From: an uncultured Dorea sp.
GTDB taxonomy: Bacteria > Bacillota > Clostridia > Lachnospirales > Lachnospiraceae
DNA: 64,000 nt
Direction of reading: 5' to 3'
Assembly: GCA_910584575.1 (NCBI GenBank)
Contig: CAJUBG010000010.1
Coordinates: forward strand, 1 to 64,000
Made by a program: the position numbers and the translations under genes. The first letter of the stretch is position 1, and each line of letters begins with the position of its first letter. The notes beneath the pieces were generated by a model that had not been told where the DNA came from, did no database searches, and saw only the letters and a program-made list of their open reading frames with translations. Positions 43,546-52,527 of the stretch are shown here, piece after piece.

Positions 43546-44109
43546 ATGTCACAAATTAATTCTGTCACAGGCAGGAGTACTTCTTCTGCTGTCAAAAAAC
43601 TTGTTTTTTCTGCTATGGGAATCGCACTTGCAATGGTCACCTCCTACATAAAGGTATGGGAGATGCCTATGGGCGGTTCGGTCACACTGTTATCCATGTT
43701 GTTTATCTGCCTGATTGGTAACTGGTTTGGAGTGAGCTATGGGCTTCTTACGGGAGTCGGATACGGCTTTTTGCAGTTTATTGTTGATCCGTATATGATG
43801 TCAATCCCACAGGTGCTTTTTGACTATCCTCTTGCCTTCGGCGCACTGGGCTTGTCAGGGCTTTTTAGGGGGCGGAAATACGGGCTTCACATAGGCTATG
43901 TTGTAGGTGTGTTGGGAAGATTTATATTTTCAACGCTGTCAGGCGTGTTCTTTTTTGCAGCCTATGCGCCTGAGGGGATGAATCCGTGGGTATATTCCTC
44001 TTTGTACCAGGGAAGCTATCTTGGGGCGGAAGGGATTATTACGCTGGTTATTATATCTATTCCGCCGGTGGCTAAGGCGTTGGATACCGTGAAGCGGCAG
44101 GCCATGTAG
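43546..44109 (+). CDS. thiT: Energy-coupled thiamine transporter S component
   Basis: 187 residues, six membrane helices. ThiT hallmarks: MGIALAMVTSYIKVWEMPMG, GGSVTLLSMLFICLIGNWFG, GVGYGFLQFIVDPYMMSIPQ, VLFDYPLAFGALGLSGLF, and the conserved GRFIFSTLSGVFFFAAYAPE. ThiT binds thiamine outside and needs the shared EcfAA'T module, which is not encoded here. Regulation by the TPP riboswitch directly upstream agrees with the assignment. Confidence 0.95.
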   Translation: MSQINSVTGRSTSSAVKKLVFSAMGIALAMVTSYIKVWEMPMGGSVTLLSMLFICLIGNWFGVSYGLLTGVGYGFLQFIVDPYMMSIPQVLFDYPLAFGALGLSGLFRGRKYGLHIGYVVGVLGRFIFSTLSGVFFFAAYAPEGMNPWVYSSLYQGSYLGAEGIITLVIISIPPVAKALDTVKRQAM

Positions 44110-44120
44110 ATGAATTTTAG

Positions 44121-44160
44121 AAAAAGCTGTCAGGAAACGCTGTTTTCTGACAGCTTTTTA
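44121..44160 (+). terminator. Rho-independent terminator after thiT
   Basis: A long stem, AAAAAGCTGTCAGGAAAC (44121-44138) with GTTTTCTGACAGCTTTTT (44142-44159), only a GCT loop and a T5 run within the right arm. The symmetry would allow use in both directions. Confidence 0.9.
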
Positions 44161-44287
44161 GGTTAGAAGGGTATATTTATAAAAACTATAAAAGAGTAAA
44201 TATATAATTATTATTGATTAGACGGGCTTATTTTCTCATGATAATATAGAAAAACAAACATTTTATAAAATCAGGAGGAGATAAGTT

Positions 44288-45061
44288 ATGAGAAATTGCA
44301 AAAGATTTCTTGCAGCGCTGCTTGCGTCAATGATGATGTTCTCAGTTGCAGCGTGCAGCAGTTCAGAACCAGAGGAGAAGGAACCGGCGGCCCAGACTTC
44401 AGGGGATGTGGAGAGCGAGGACGCAGGGGATGAAAAGGCTGAAATTAAGACTATGGATGCCGCAGAGCTTCAGAAAATCGAGGACGATAAGGACAAGAAG
44501 GAGGAATGTCTTGTCATTGATGTGAGAAGTGAAGAAGAATACAAGGAGGGCCATGTGAAGTTCGCAATCAACATGCCTATTGATACATTTGCCGATAATC
44601 TTTCTTCTATCGAGGAATGGAAGGACAGGGCTGTGATTACGGTATGCAACACCGGTAAAAAGAGTGGAGAGGCGGCAGACATCCTCGTAGAGAACGGCTT
44701 TACGGATGTTACCAATGCAGAAGGCGTGAAGGACGGAGGATATAATCTGGTTACATGGGGGAATATCCGTGCGGACGAGCTTCAAAAGGCCGGAGATGCG
44801 GGCGACGTAGCAATCGTTGACTTGAGGGATGCGAAGGATTACGAGGCAGGCCATTTTAAGAATGCAATCAACGCAGACCCAGAGAAGATGGGAGATGTTG
44901 AGAGCAGCCTTCCTTCCGATAAAGGCGCTAAGATTATTACTCATTGTTATTCCGGCAATAAATCTGCGGTAGCGGCACAGGCTTTGGTGGAGATGGGTTA
45001 TACGAATGTTTACAACTGCCTGGACGGCGCTAAAGAGGTAGAATATAATTTCGCAAAATAG
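44288..45061 (+). CDS. Lipoprotein with two active-type rhodanese domains
   Basis: 257 residues; lipoprotein signal, Cys23 (FSVAAC), acidic linker. Rhodanese domain 1 (~75-165): VIDVRSEEEYKEGHVKFAIN with active Cys120 (TVCNTGKKSG). Domain 2 (~170-257): IVDLRDAKDYEAGHFKNAIN with active Cys220 (THCYSGNKSA). Both Cys are kept, unlike most tandem rhodaneses. Located on the outer face of the membrane, it could carry sulfane sulfur or selenium for the TVP38/ABC genes that follow. AGGAGG is 8 bp before the ATG. Confidence 0.85.
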   Translation: MRNCKRFLAALLASMMMFSVAACSSSEPEEKEPAAQTSGDVESEDAGDEKAEIKTMDAAELQKIEDDKDKKEECLVIDVRSEEEYKEGHVKFAINMPIDTFADNLSSIEEWKDRAVITVCNTGKKSGEAADILVENGFTDVTNAEGVKDGGYNLVTWGNIRADELQKAGDAGDVAIVDLRDAKDYEAGHFKNAINADPEKMGDVESSLPSDKGAKIITHCYSGNKSAVAAQALVEMGYTNVYNCLDGAKEVEYNFAK

Positions 45062-45077
45062 GTGAAGCTAGATAAAG

Positions 45078-45794
45078 ATGGATAAGAAAACAGAGCAGAA
45101 AAAAAAGAACTGGATAGGGAAGGCAATAATTATATTGCTGTTTGCTGCCGCAATACTGGCGTATATGTGGGTTCCCTCTGTACACAGCCTGTACAATGAG
45201 ATTGCACGAATGTTTACCAGCGGTGATTTTACGGTGGTGCGGGAATTTGTGGAATCCTACGGCGCTTATGCGGCGGCGGTATCGTTTGCGCTGATGATCT
45301 TACAGTCGATTGCGGCGCCCCTTCCTGCCTTTCTCTTGACTTTTGCCAATGCCAACCTTTTTGGATGGTGGCAGGGGGCAATCCTCTCGTGGTCAAGCGC
45401 AATGGCAGGGGCGACGGTCTGTTTCTACATTGCAAGGATTTTAGGCCGTGACGTGGTGGAAAAGATTACCAGTAAGGCAGGGCTTAAACAGATAGATATT
45501 TTCTTTGAAAAGCATGGGCGGTTAAGTATTCTGATTGCAAGGCTGCTTCCGTTTATTTCTTTTGATATCGTAAGCTATGCGGCGGGACTTACCTCCATGT
45601 CATTCTGGAGTTTTTTTGTAGCCACGGGAATCGGACAGTTACCTGCAACGATTATTTACTCGTATGTGGGCGGTATGCTGACCGGAGGTGCGCAGATGTT
45701 TGTGACAGCCCTTTTGATACTGTTTGCCCTGTCTGCGTTGATTGTGCTTTTTAGACAGCTTTATGTGGAACGGCAGAAGAAAAAAGAAGAATAA
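45078..45794 (+). CDS. TVP38/TMEM64-family membrane protein (YdjX/YdjZ-like)
   Basis: 238 residues with about six membrane helices. The SNARE-associated/DedA-like core is visible: LMILQSIAAPLPAFLLTFAN, WSSAMAGATVCFYIARILGR, ARLLPFISFDIVSYAAGLTS and ATGIGQLPATIIYSYVG. Family members may be lipid scramblases or transporters. It starts 17 bp after the rhodanese gene, and E. coli YdjX and YdjZ of the ydjXYZ-ynj locus are homologues by family. Confidence 0.85.
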   Translation: MDKKTEQKKKNWIGKAIIILLFAAAILAYMWVPSVHSLYNEIARMFTSGDFTVVREFVESYGAYAAAVSFALMILQSIAAPLPAFLLTFANANLFGWWQGAILSWSSAMAGATVCFYIARILGRDVVEKITSKAGLKQIDIFFEKHGRLSILIARLLPFISFDIVSYAAGLTSMSFWSFFVATGIGQLPATIIYSYVGGMLTGGAQMFVTALLILFALSALIVLFRQLYVERQKKKEE

Positions 45795-45823
45795 TTTTTA
45801 TGAATGAAGGAGAGAATTTCAAA

Positions 45824-46957
45824 ATGAAAAAGAGATTTTTAAGTGTATTATTAAGCATGGCAGTAGCAGCGGCTCTTGCTGTGGGGTGTAGCTCTGGCTC
45901 AGATGAAGCCACAGACAAAACTCAGGAGAATACTGCGGATGAGCAGAAGGAGGATACAGACACCTCAGACGGTGAGACAGATACGGCGGATGTAGAGCCA
46001 GTAGAGCAGAGAACGGTTTATGTTACGCCAGAGTGGGTGAAAAGCGCCATCGACGGAAATCAGGCAGGCTATGAGGAGGCGGTGATTGCAGAAGTCACTT
46101 ACACCGGCGCACTGGATGACAGCGAGTCCTATAAAAAGGGACATATTCCAGGTGCAATCCTGGTAGGGGATACAGAGGTGGAGGATGCGGAAGGCACAGA
46201 GGAGAAGCCATATAATCTTCTGACCCCAGAGGAGGTTGAGTCCTATATGCTTTCCCACGGTATTACCAAGGACACCAAGGTAATCCTGTACGGCGAGGAT
46301 GTTTCAGGCGTGGGACGTGTAGCGTATGCTTATCTCTGGGCAGGCGTTGAGGATGTTAAGATTTTGAACGGCGGCCTGAACGCGTGGGAGAAGGCTGGAT
46401 ATGATTTGGAAACGGATGTCAATGAAGGAACCAAGGCAGACAGCTTTGGAACCACAGTTCCGGCACATCCGGAATTCTGGGTATCCATTGAGGATGCGAA
46501 GGACAGGCTTGAGAATGACGACAACTTTAAGCTGGTAAGTATCCGAAGTGAAGACGAGTGGCTTGGAAAGACAAGCGGGTATAATTATATTGAAAGAGGC
46601 GGCGAGCCGGAAGGCGCTGTGTGGGGTAAAGGCGCTCAGACTGCAGTTGACGTGGCTGATTTTACGGATGCAGACGGAGTAGTCAAGGACTTAGAGGGAT
46701 TTAAGAAGGTATGGGAAGACTGTGACTTTACGCTGGACAACCATCTTTCCTTCTACTGCGGCACAGGCTGGCGCGCTACGGTTCCGTTCTTAGTACTTTA
46801 TGAAAACGGATATGATGATATTTCAGTCTATGACGGCGGCTGGTATGAGTGGCAGATGAAGTCCGATTATCCGGTTCAGGTAGGAGATCCGGCAAGCGAC
46901 GACTGCGAGCATACTACCGTGGGTGAGCTTCCGACTGATAAGGCGGCGGCAGAATAA
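45824..46957 (+). CDS. Thiosulfate sulfurtransferase lipoprotein (YnjE-like tandem rhodanese)
   Basis: 377 residues from the ATG at 45824; an upstream in-frame ATG at 45800 contains the likely ribosome binding site (AAGGAGA) after it. Lipoprotein Cys22 (AAALAVGC). The first rhodanese domain lacks the Cys (KVILYGEDVSGVGRVAYAYL); the second carries active Cys312 in FYCGTGWRATVPF, the same CGTGWR loop type as E. coli YnjE. Thiosulfate or related sulfane donors are the likely substrates. Extracytoplasmic location next to a YnjBCD-like importer repeats the E. coli association. Confidence 0.85.
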   Translation: MKKRFLSVLLSMAVAAALAVGCSSGSDEATDKTQENTADEQKEDTDTSDGETDTADVEPVEQRTVYVTPEWVKSAIDGNQAGYEEAVIAEVTYTGALDDSESYKKGHIPGAILVGDTEVEDAEGTEEKPYNLLTPEEVESYMLSHGITKDTKVILYGEDVSGVGRVAYAYLWAGVEDVKILNGGLNAWEKAGYDLETDVNEGTKADSFGTTVPAHPEFWVSIEDAKDRLENDDNFKLVSIRSEDEWLGKTSGYNYIERGGEPEGAVWGKGAQTAVDVADFTDADGVVKDLEGFKKVWEDCDFTLDNHLSFYCGTGWRATVPFLVLYENGYDDISVYDGGWYEWQMKSDYPVQVGDPASDDCEHTTVGELPTDKAAAE

Positions 46958-47060
46958 TCAAACAGGTATGTAAAATAGGGGGCATGTCTTTTTAAGCATG
47001 CCCCTAGCGTACTGTCTGATAAGAACACTATTAGTTTTATATAGAGGTATTGGAAAAGCT

Positions 47061-47489
47061 ATGAAAAAAATACTATATATCATCTCAGATTTGCTTATAG
47101 CGGCATTGCTTGCAGGGGCATACGTACTCCAGTATTTTGCGAAGCGTAAGCTAGGGATGAACCGCTGGATTGTATTTAAGATTTCAAAAGTAAAACAAGT
47201 ATTACCAATCGATATGCTGCGATATGCTGCGGTGGCGGTTGTGTTGGTACTGGCAGTTCTGCTTGTGATATTGTATGGAAAGAACAGAGAGCAATATAAG
47301 AAGATTGTTTTTTACATGGTGATTGTGGCGGTTGTGCTTGCGGTATTCTACCTTGGATTTACGTTCTGTTTTTCCCAGGAAAAAATCCGCGCCTATTATC
47401 TTGCGCTTCCGTTGATTGGACTGGCAAATGTGGTGCAGTTGATAAAGGCTTTTACTGCTATGAAGCTATGTAAGGTCAGAAAACTATGA
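47061..47489 (+). CDS. Small membrane protein of unknown function
   Basis: 142 residues from the ATG at 47061; the frame opens earlier but runs through a hairpin without a start signal. About four membrane helices (SDLLIAALLAGAYVLQYF; YAAVAVVLVLAVLLVILYG; FYMVIVAVVLAVFYLGFTF; YLALPLIGLANVVQLI) and a basic connection (KRKLGMNRWIVFKISKVK). No family recognised. It overlaps the start of the triple-fusion gene by 4 bp, so it probably works with it. Confidence 0.6.
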   Translation: MKKILYIISDLLIAALLAGAYVLQYFAKRKLGMNRWIVFKISKVKQVLPIDMLRYAAVAVVLVLAVLLVILYGKNREQYKKIVFYMVIVAVVLAVFYLGFTFCFSQEKIRAYYLALPLIGLANVVQLIKAFTAMKLCKVRKL

Positions 47490-49690
47490 AAAAATATATC
47501 AAAATAATTATATTTGCGGCAATTATCATACTGATACTGGTCTTGAATCATTATTTCGGCTGGTCGGATTATCTGTCGGATACGGATAACCTGATGTTCC
47601 TGAAAAAGACGGTGGAAGAAAATTTTCTGTGGGCTCTTTGTATATATATTGTTCTTACTATTATTGGCTGTGTCGTGCTGGCTTTGCCGGGAATTACCTT
47701 TGCCGTTGCTGCCGGCATACTCTTTGGGCCGTTTATGGGAATATTCGCGTGTCTGATTGCTACGACTCTCGGCGCTATGCTTGCGTTCCTTGTGGGAAGG
47801 TTTTTCCTCAAGGAATCTGTGAAGCCCATGCTTGAGAAAAACAAGCTGTTAAAAAGGCTGCTGTTTTCAGAGGACGGAAAAAGCGATATGATTGTGCTTA
47901 TGATTACAAGGATGGTTCCGCTTTTTCCCTATAATCTGCAGAATTTTGCCTATGGGATTACAGATATCGGGTTTTGGAAATATTCCATATTTACGTTTAT
48001 TTTTATGCTGCCAGGGGTATCCTTTTTTACAATCGGTTCGGCAGGGCTTACAGCAGAAGGGGATAAGTGGAAATATTTTTTAACTGCCGGAGTTCTTGCG
48101 GCGCTGGTTACGGCAGCCGGAATTCTGATCCAGAGAAAATTTCTTGGAAATGTAAAGGAAGACGCAATCATTTTATTTACCAGAGTTCCCATTCCAGGGC
48201 AGACAAAGACGAGGCTGATGCCGTTTTTGACGGGGGAGGACTGCGCGGCTCTGCACAGTGAATTTATCCGCAATGCTTCCTTGGCATGTCAGGGAGTGGA
48301 CGCTGACCTGTTGGTATATTATACCCAAGAGTATACCGATAAGGCAGACAGCCTCAAGAAGTTAGTCAAAGGCGCCAGAGGCTTTTATCCCCAGAAAGGA
48401 GAAGGCTTGGGAGAGAGAATGTCTCAGGCATTTAACGAAGTCTTTGGGCTTGGGTATGAGAGAATGCTGCTTGTGGGAACGGATATCCCGCAGATAACCG
48501 CAGATATTTTCCGGCAGTCTTTTCAGGATTTGGAGGGCTGTGACGCTGTAATAAATCCTACCGAGGACGGCGGCTATTATCTGATTGGACTGAAAAGCGT
48601 AAGAAACGATATCTGGGACGTGCCTCATTATGGGACGAATACCGTATTCGAGGATACGCTCAGTAAGCTTTTTGAAGCGGGGCTTCGTGTCTCTACGGGG
48701 CAGATGTTAAGAGATATTGATACAAAGGAGGATTTGATGGCATGGTACGGCGCTGACAGGTGTATCCACTGTGGTGCATGTACAAAGAGCTGCAATTTTC
48801 TTGAAAAATATGGAATTAATCTGGCAGGCTTTGCCAGGCGACCAGAGCTTGCTTACTCCTGTTTCTTATGCGGCAGGTGTAAGGCGGTATGCCCGAAGGA
48901 TATTGACGGCGCCCGCATTGCGGTGCTTATGCGGCAGATGCGTCCAGACACAGCCTCCTATAAAGGGCTTTTGTGGGAGAAAAGCCCGTATAAGTTCGCG
49001 AATTACCGGAAGGGAAGGAAAAAGTCAGTCCTGTTTCCAGGATGTAATTTCACGGCCTTTTATCCAAAAACCACGGAATATCTGGAACATCTTATGGGCA
49101 GATATGGCATAGGGACAATCTATGACTGCTGTGGGAAACCGGTCTACGAGCTTGGGCTTAAGGGTGCTTCTAATCAGAATCTTGACAGGATTAACTCCCG
49201 TCTGAAAAAGCAGGGGGTAGAGGAGTTCATCGTCCTTTGTCCCAACTGTTATCATTTTCTTAAGGACAGGCTTGAGATACCCATGGTGACCATTTATCAG
49301 AAGCTTAAGGAACTGGGCGAAGGACAAATGGTAGAAAAGGATAGAATCCCCATTTACTATCCATGTCCGGACAGAGAGAAAAAGGAAATGTTTCAGGAGG
49401 TTTTCCAATACTTGGCAGGAGAGGTGACAGAGCCTTTTGGGAAGGTACAGTGCTGCGGGCTTGGCGGCTGTGCAGGCGTGAAGGAGCCAGAGCTTTCAAA
49501 GGAAATGGCAGAGTCGGCTAAGAAGTGTGGTGACGAGCTGTATACCTACTGCGCCTCCTGTATCAGCAATTTCAGGAGAAAGGGCATGGAGGGAGCCTAT
49601 CATATTCTGCCCTTGATTTTGGGGGTTGAGGAGAAGGTGCCCCTTGGGATACAGCCATTTATGAATCGCGCAAGGAGAAAATTATTGTAA
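47486..49690 (+). CDS. Triple fusion: TVP38 membrane domain, CofC-like glycosyltransferase, 4Fe-4S/CCG domain
   Basis: 734 residues. (1) ~1-220: TVP38/TMEM64 domain (ALPGITFAVAAGILFGPFMG, MVPLFPYNLQNFAYGITDIG). (2) ~225-420: TIGR04282-type transferase (AIILFTRVPIPGQTKTRLMP, ERMLLVGTDIPQITADIF, INPTEDGGYYLIGLKS). (3) ~422-734: two 4Fe-4S motifs (CIHCGACTKSC, CFLCGRCKAVCP) and a heterodisulfide-reductase-like CCG region (CCGKP, CPNCYHFL, CCGLGGCAG, CASC). The transferase family is known as rSAM/selenodomain-associated transferase 1. One polypeptide thus joins a membrane protein, a sugar-nucleotide enzyme and an electron-transfer module. No frameshift is seen; the junctions are in frame. Confidence 0.85.
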   Translation: MKKYIKIIIFAAIIILILVLNHYFGWSDYLSDTDNLMFLKKTVEENFLWALCIYIVLTIIGCVVLALPGITFAVAAGILFGPFMGIFACLIATTLGAMLAFLVGRFFLKESVKPMLEKNKLLKRLLFSEDGKSDMIVLMITRMVPLFPYNLQNFAYGITDIGFWKYSIFTFIFMLPGVSFFTIGSAGLTAEGDKWKYFLTAGVLAALVTAAGILIQRKFLGNVKEDAIILFTRVPIPGQTKTRLMPFLTGEDCAALHSEFIRNASLACQGVDADLLVYYTQEYTDKADSLKKLVKGARGFYPQKGEGLGERMSQAFNEVFGLGYERMLLVGTDIPQITADIFRQSFQDLEGCDAVINPTEDGGYYLIGLKSVRNDIWDVPHYGTNTVFEDTLSKLFEAGLRVSTGQMLRDIDTKEDLMAWYGADRCIHCGACTKSCNFLEKYGINLAGFARRPELAYSCFLCGRCKAVCPKDIDGARIAVLMRQMRPDTASYKGLLWEKSPYKFANYRKGRKKSVLFPGCNFTAFYPKTTEYLEHLMGRYGIGTIYDCCGKPVYELGLKGASNQNLDRINSRLKKQGVEEFIVLCPNCYHFLKDRLEIPMVTIYQKLKELGEGQMVEKDRIPIYYPCPDREKKEMFQEVFQYLAGEVTEPFGKVQCCGLGGCAGVKEPELSKEMAESAKKCGDELYTYCASCISNFRRKGMEGAYHILPLILGVEEKVPLGIQPFMNRARRKLL

Positions 49691-50365
49691 ATGAAGGTTT
49701 CAATCATTATTCCGATTTATAATGAAGAAAAGACCATAGGGCGGCTGCTTCATACCCTTGAGCCGGTGAAGGGGAAGGCGGAGATTTTATTCGTGGACGG
49801 TGGAAGTACCGACAGAACGCTAGGCATGATACCGAGAGAATATACGGTGATAAAGGGGCCGAAGGGGCGGGCATGGCAGATGAACCTGGGAGCCGAAAAG
49901 AGCACAGGAAGCGTCTTGTTTTTTCTCCACTGTGACAGTGAGCTTCCTAAGGATGCCATCGAGCAGATTGAGGCAGTCATGAGGAAATACCGTGTGGGAT
50001 GTTTTGGGATTGCATTTCATTCTAAAAATATCTGGATGAAATGCTGCCAGATGATTTCCAATCACAGGATTAAGGACAGAAAGGTGATGTTCGGAGATCA
50101 GGGCATATTTATCAGGCGGAAGCTGTTTTTTGAGATGGGAGGCTTCCCAGAGCTGCCGATTATGGAGGATTACCAGTTTTCCCTTACGCTTAAGGAGATG
50201 GGGGTTAAGATTGGAATTGCGAAGAAGCGGATTTATACCTCGGACAGAAGATTTGCAGAGGGAGGAAGGCTTAAGGTTATGTGGAAAATGAACCGTCTGC
50301 GGGCAATGTACAGGAGAGGCGTTGAGATTGAGAAGATAGCAAAGCTTTACAGAGACGTCAGGTAA
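49691..50365 (+). CDS. Family-2 glycosyltransferase (TIGR04283-like, transferase 2)
   Basis: 224 residues, beginning at the base after the upstream stop. GT-A fold signatures: KVSIIIPIYNEEKTIGRLL, ILFVDGGSTDRT, GRAWQMNLGAEKSTGSVLFF, LHCDSELP (the DxD-like motif), and FGDQGIFIRRKLFFEMGGFP with LPIMEDYQFSLTLKEMG. This is the partner family of TIGR04282; the two are found together in rSAM/selenodomain clusters including arsenosugar pathways. No radical SAM gene is in the window. Confidence 0.85.
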   Translation: MKVSIIIPIYNEEKTIGRLLHTLEPVKGKAEILFVDGGSTDRTLGMIPREYTVIKGPKGRAWQMNLGAEKSTGSVLFFLHCDSELPKDAIEQIEAVMRKYRVGCFGIAFHSKNIWMKCCQMISNHRIKDRKVMFGDQGIFIRRKLFFEMGGFPELPIMEDYQFSLTLKEMGVKIGIAKKRIYTSDRRFAEGGRLKVMWKMNRLRAMYRRGVEIEKIAKLYRDVR

Positions 50366-50393
50366 TAAAGGAATCAGAGAAAGGAGACGGAAG

Positions 50394-51638
50394 ATGAAAA
50401 AGAGAATCGTTGCATGTTTCATGACAATAGTTATGATATTCGGGCTTGCGGCCTGTGGTAATAATGGCCAGAAGGAGGAGGACACGAAAGGCGGCAAAAA
50501 AGAGTCGGATATGACCTTTGACGAGCTTAAGGAGGCGGCAAAGGGAAGTACCGTAACCTTCTACGGGTGGGGAGGGGACGAGCTTCTCAATGAGTGGCTG
50601 GACGATGTGTTTGCGCCTGCCATGAAGGAGGAATATGATATTACGATGGAGCGTGTCCCCATGGATATTGACCAGGTGTTAAGCCAGCTTTCCGGCGAGC
50701 TTCAGGCAGGGGAGAAGGACGGAAGTATTGACATGATCTGGATTAATGGTGAAAATTTCCAGTCTGCCAAGGAAAATAACATGCTGTATGGCCCGTTTGT
50801 TGAGAAGCTTCCTAACTTTGAGGAATACATTGACACAGAATCAGAGGATGTAACGTTGGATTTCGCGTATCCAATCGAGGGATATGAGGCGCCCTACGGC
50901 AAGGCGCAGATGGTTATGATTGCGGATACGGCTGTGACGCCGGATCTTCCGAAAAATACGGATGAGCTTAAGGAGTTCGCGGAAAATAATAAGGGAAAAG
51001 TAACCTATCCGGCGCTTCCGGACTTTACCGGAAGTGTATTTGTGAGAAATGTGATCTATGATATCTGTGGTTATGAGCAGTTCCTTGATATGGAGGCTGA
51101 TAAGGAGACGGTGAAGGAGGCAATCGAGCCGGCGCTTGAGTATCTGAGGCAGTTAAACCCATACCTGTGGAACGAGGGAAAGACATTTCCGGATTCCTCT
51201 ACTACAATGGACAATATGTTTGCGGACGGAGAGCTGGTACTTAACATGACCTATGACGCCTTCGGTACTTCGATTAAGATTGAGGACGGAACTTATACAG
51301 AGACGACTCAATCCTTTCAGTTTGACAAGGGAACCATCGGAAATACAAATTTTATGGCTATTGCGGCCAATTCCGGAAATAAGGCGGGGGCTATGGTGGC
51401 AATCAATGAGATGATGTCTCCAAAAATCCAGGCAGACCGCTATGATACCATGAAGGTGCTTCCGGTGGTGGACTATGATAAGCTGTCGGATGAGCAGAAG
51501 GAGGCGTTTGACAAGGTTGACCTTGGAAAAGGAAATATTCCCCAGGACGAGCTGTTATCCAAGCGCCTTCCGGAGATGCCTGCCAAGCTTGTACCGATTA
51601 TAGAGGAAATCTGGTTGGAGGAGGTAGTGGGGAAATAA
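50394..51638 (+). CDS. YnjB-like substrate-binding lipoprotein
   Basis: 414 residues; lipoprotein Cys21 (IFGLAAC). The DMIWINGENFQSAKENNMLY segment and LYGPFVEKLPNF are the YnjB-family hallmark, as distinct from sugar-binding proteins. Later: GYEAPYGKAQMVMIADTAV, and a C-terminal LLSKRLPEMPAKLVPIIEEI. It precedes two permeases and an ATPase. The YnjBCD ligand is not established in any organism I know of; location after rhodaneses and transferases points to a sulfur, selenium or related compound. Confidence 0.82.
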   Translation: MKKRIVACFMTIVMIFGLAACGNNGQKEEDTKGGKKESDMTFDELKEAAKGSTVTFYGWGGDELLNEWLDDVFAPAMKEEYDITMERVPMDIDQVLSQLSGELQAGEKDGSIDMIWINGENFQSAKENNMLYGPFVEKLPNFEEYIDTESEDVTLDFAYPIEGYEAPYGKAQMVMIADTAVTPDLPKNTDELKEFAENNKGKVTYPALPDFTGSVFVRNVIYDICGYEQFLDMEADKETVKEAIEPALEYLRQLNPYLWNEGKTFPDSSTTMDNMFADGELVLNMTYDAFGTSIKIEDGTYTETTQSFQFDKGTIGNTNFMAIAANSGNKAGAMVAINEMMSPKIQADRYDTMKVLPVVDYDKLSDEQKEAFDKVDLGKGNIPQDELLSKRLPEMPAKLVPIIEEIWLEEVVGK

Positions 51639-52507
51639 TGAAAAGGAAGCTGACGCCATATCTACTGTTAGTTCCTCAGATACTATTGACCATATTGTTT
51701 CTAATTGGATTAGTAACCGGAATCACCCAGAGTCTTGGGGTGATTCCGGCTTTTGGGTTGACCGAGCCGACGCTTATGTACTATAAAGAAGTTCTGACAA
51801 AGCCGGACTTGCTGAAATCTGTGCTTTTCAGTCTTAAGCTTGCATTTTCCTCGGCGCTTATGTCCACGGCGGCAGGGGTTTGTCTATGTGCAATGCTTGT
51901 ATTAAGCCGCAGGACGAAAGGGAAAATGATGAGAATCGTGCAGCTTCCGATTATAGTCCCTCATGTTGTTGTGGCGCTTTTTGTGATTAACATCTGTTCG
52001 CAGAACGGGCTTCTTGCAAGAGTCTGCTACCGTCTGGGGATGATTGGCGAGCAGCAGGAATTTCCTATGCTTATCTATGATTCACACGGGCTTGGGATTA
52101 TCTTTGCGTACTTGTGGAAGGAGATTCCGTTTATCGTTTATTTCGTGATTGCGCTGATGGCGAATATTGACGGAAAACTTGGGGAGGCGTCAGTGAATCT
52201 GGGGGCAAACCGGTTCCAGACATTTTTTCGAGTGACCCTTCCCCTGTGTTTACATGCTATATGCAGCGGGTTTCTGATTATCTTTGTCTTTGCGCTGGGA
52301 GCCTATGAACTTCCGTTTATCCTTGGGGCGACGGCGCCGAAGGCTCTGCCTGTGCAGGCGTATATACAGTATACGCATCCAGACCTTAGGAACAGACCCT
52401 ATGCGATGGCGTTAAACGGGATGATTATTGTGATTTCTCTGGTCAGTGCGTGGGTGTATTTTGTGCTGATGAGGAAAAATATGAAAAACCTTACAATTAG
52501 AGAATAA
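51638..52507 (+). CDS. YnjC-like ABC permease, first half
   Basis: 289 residues, start-stop overlap with the binding protein gene (TAATG). Six helices of the BPD_transp_1 type with the EAA loop ASVNLGANRFQTFFRVTLPL. In E. coli, YnjC is one fused permease with two such halves; here the halves are separate genes. Confidence 0.82.
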   Translation: MKRKLTPYLLLVPQILLTILFLIGLVTGITQSLGVIPAFGLTEPTLMYYKEVLTKPDLLKSVLFSLKLAFSSALMSTAAGVCLCAMLVLSRRTKGKMMRIVQLPIIVPHVVVALFVINICSQNGLLARVCYRLGMIGEQQEFPMLIYDSHGLGIIFAYLWKEIPFIVYFVIALMANIDGKLGEASVNLGANRFQTFFRVTLPLCLHAICSGFLIIFVFALGAYELPFILGATAPKALPVQAYIQYTHPDLRNRPYAMALNGMIIVISLVSAWVYFVLMRKNMKNLTIRE

Positions 52508-52527
52508 GGGCTGGAGATGATAGAAAG

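Noticed and set aside
46979..47004. GC-rich hairpin GGGGCATG/CATGCCCC as a terminator within the rhodanese-YnjBCD cluster
   Set aside because: No T-run follows on either strand. It may attenuate or stabilise the transcript, but is not a proper terminator; the operon could be continuous or have a promoter here.
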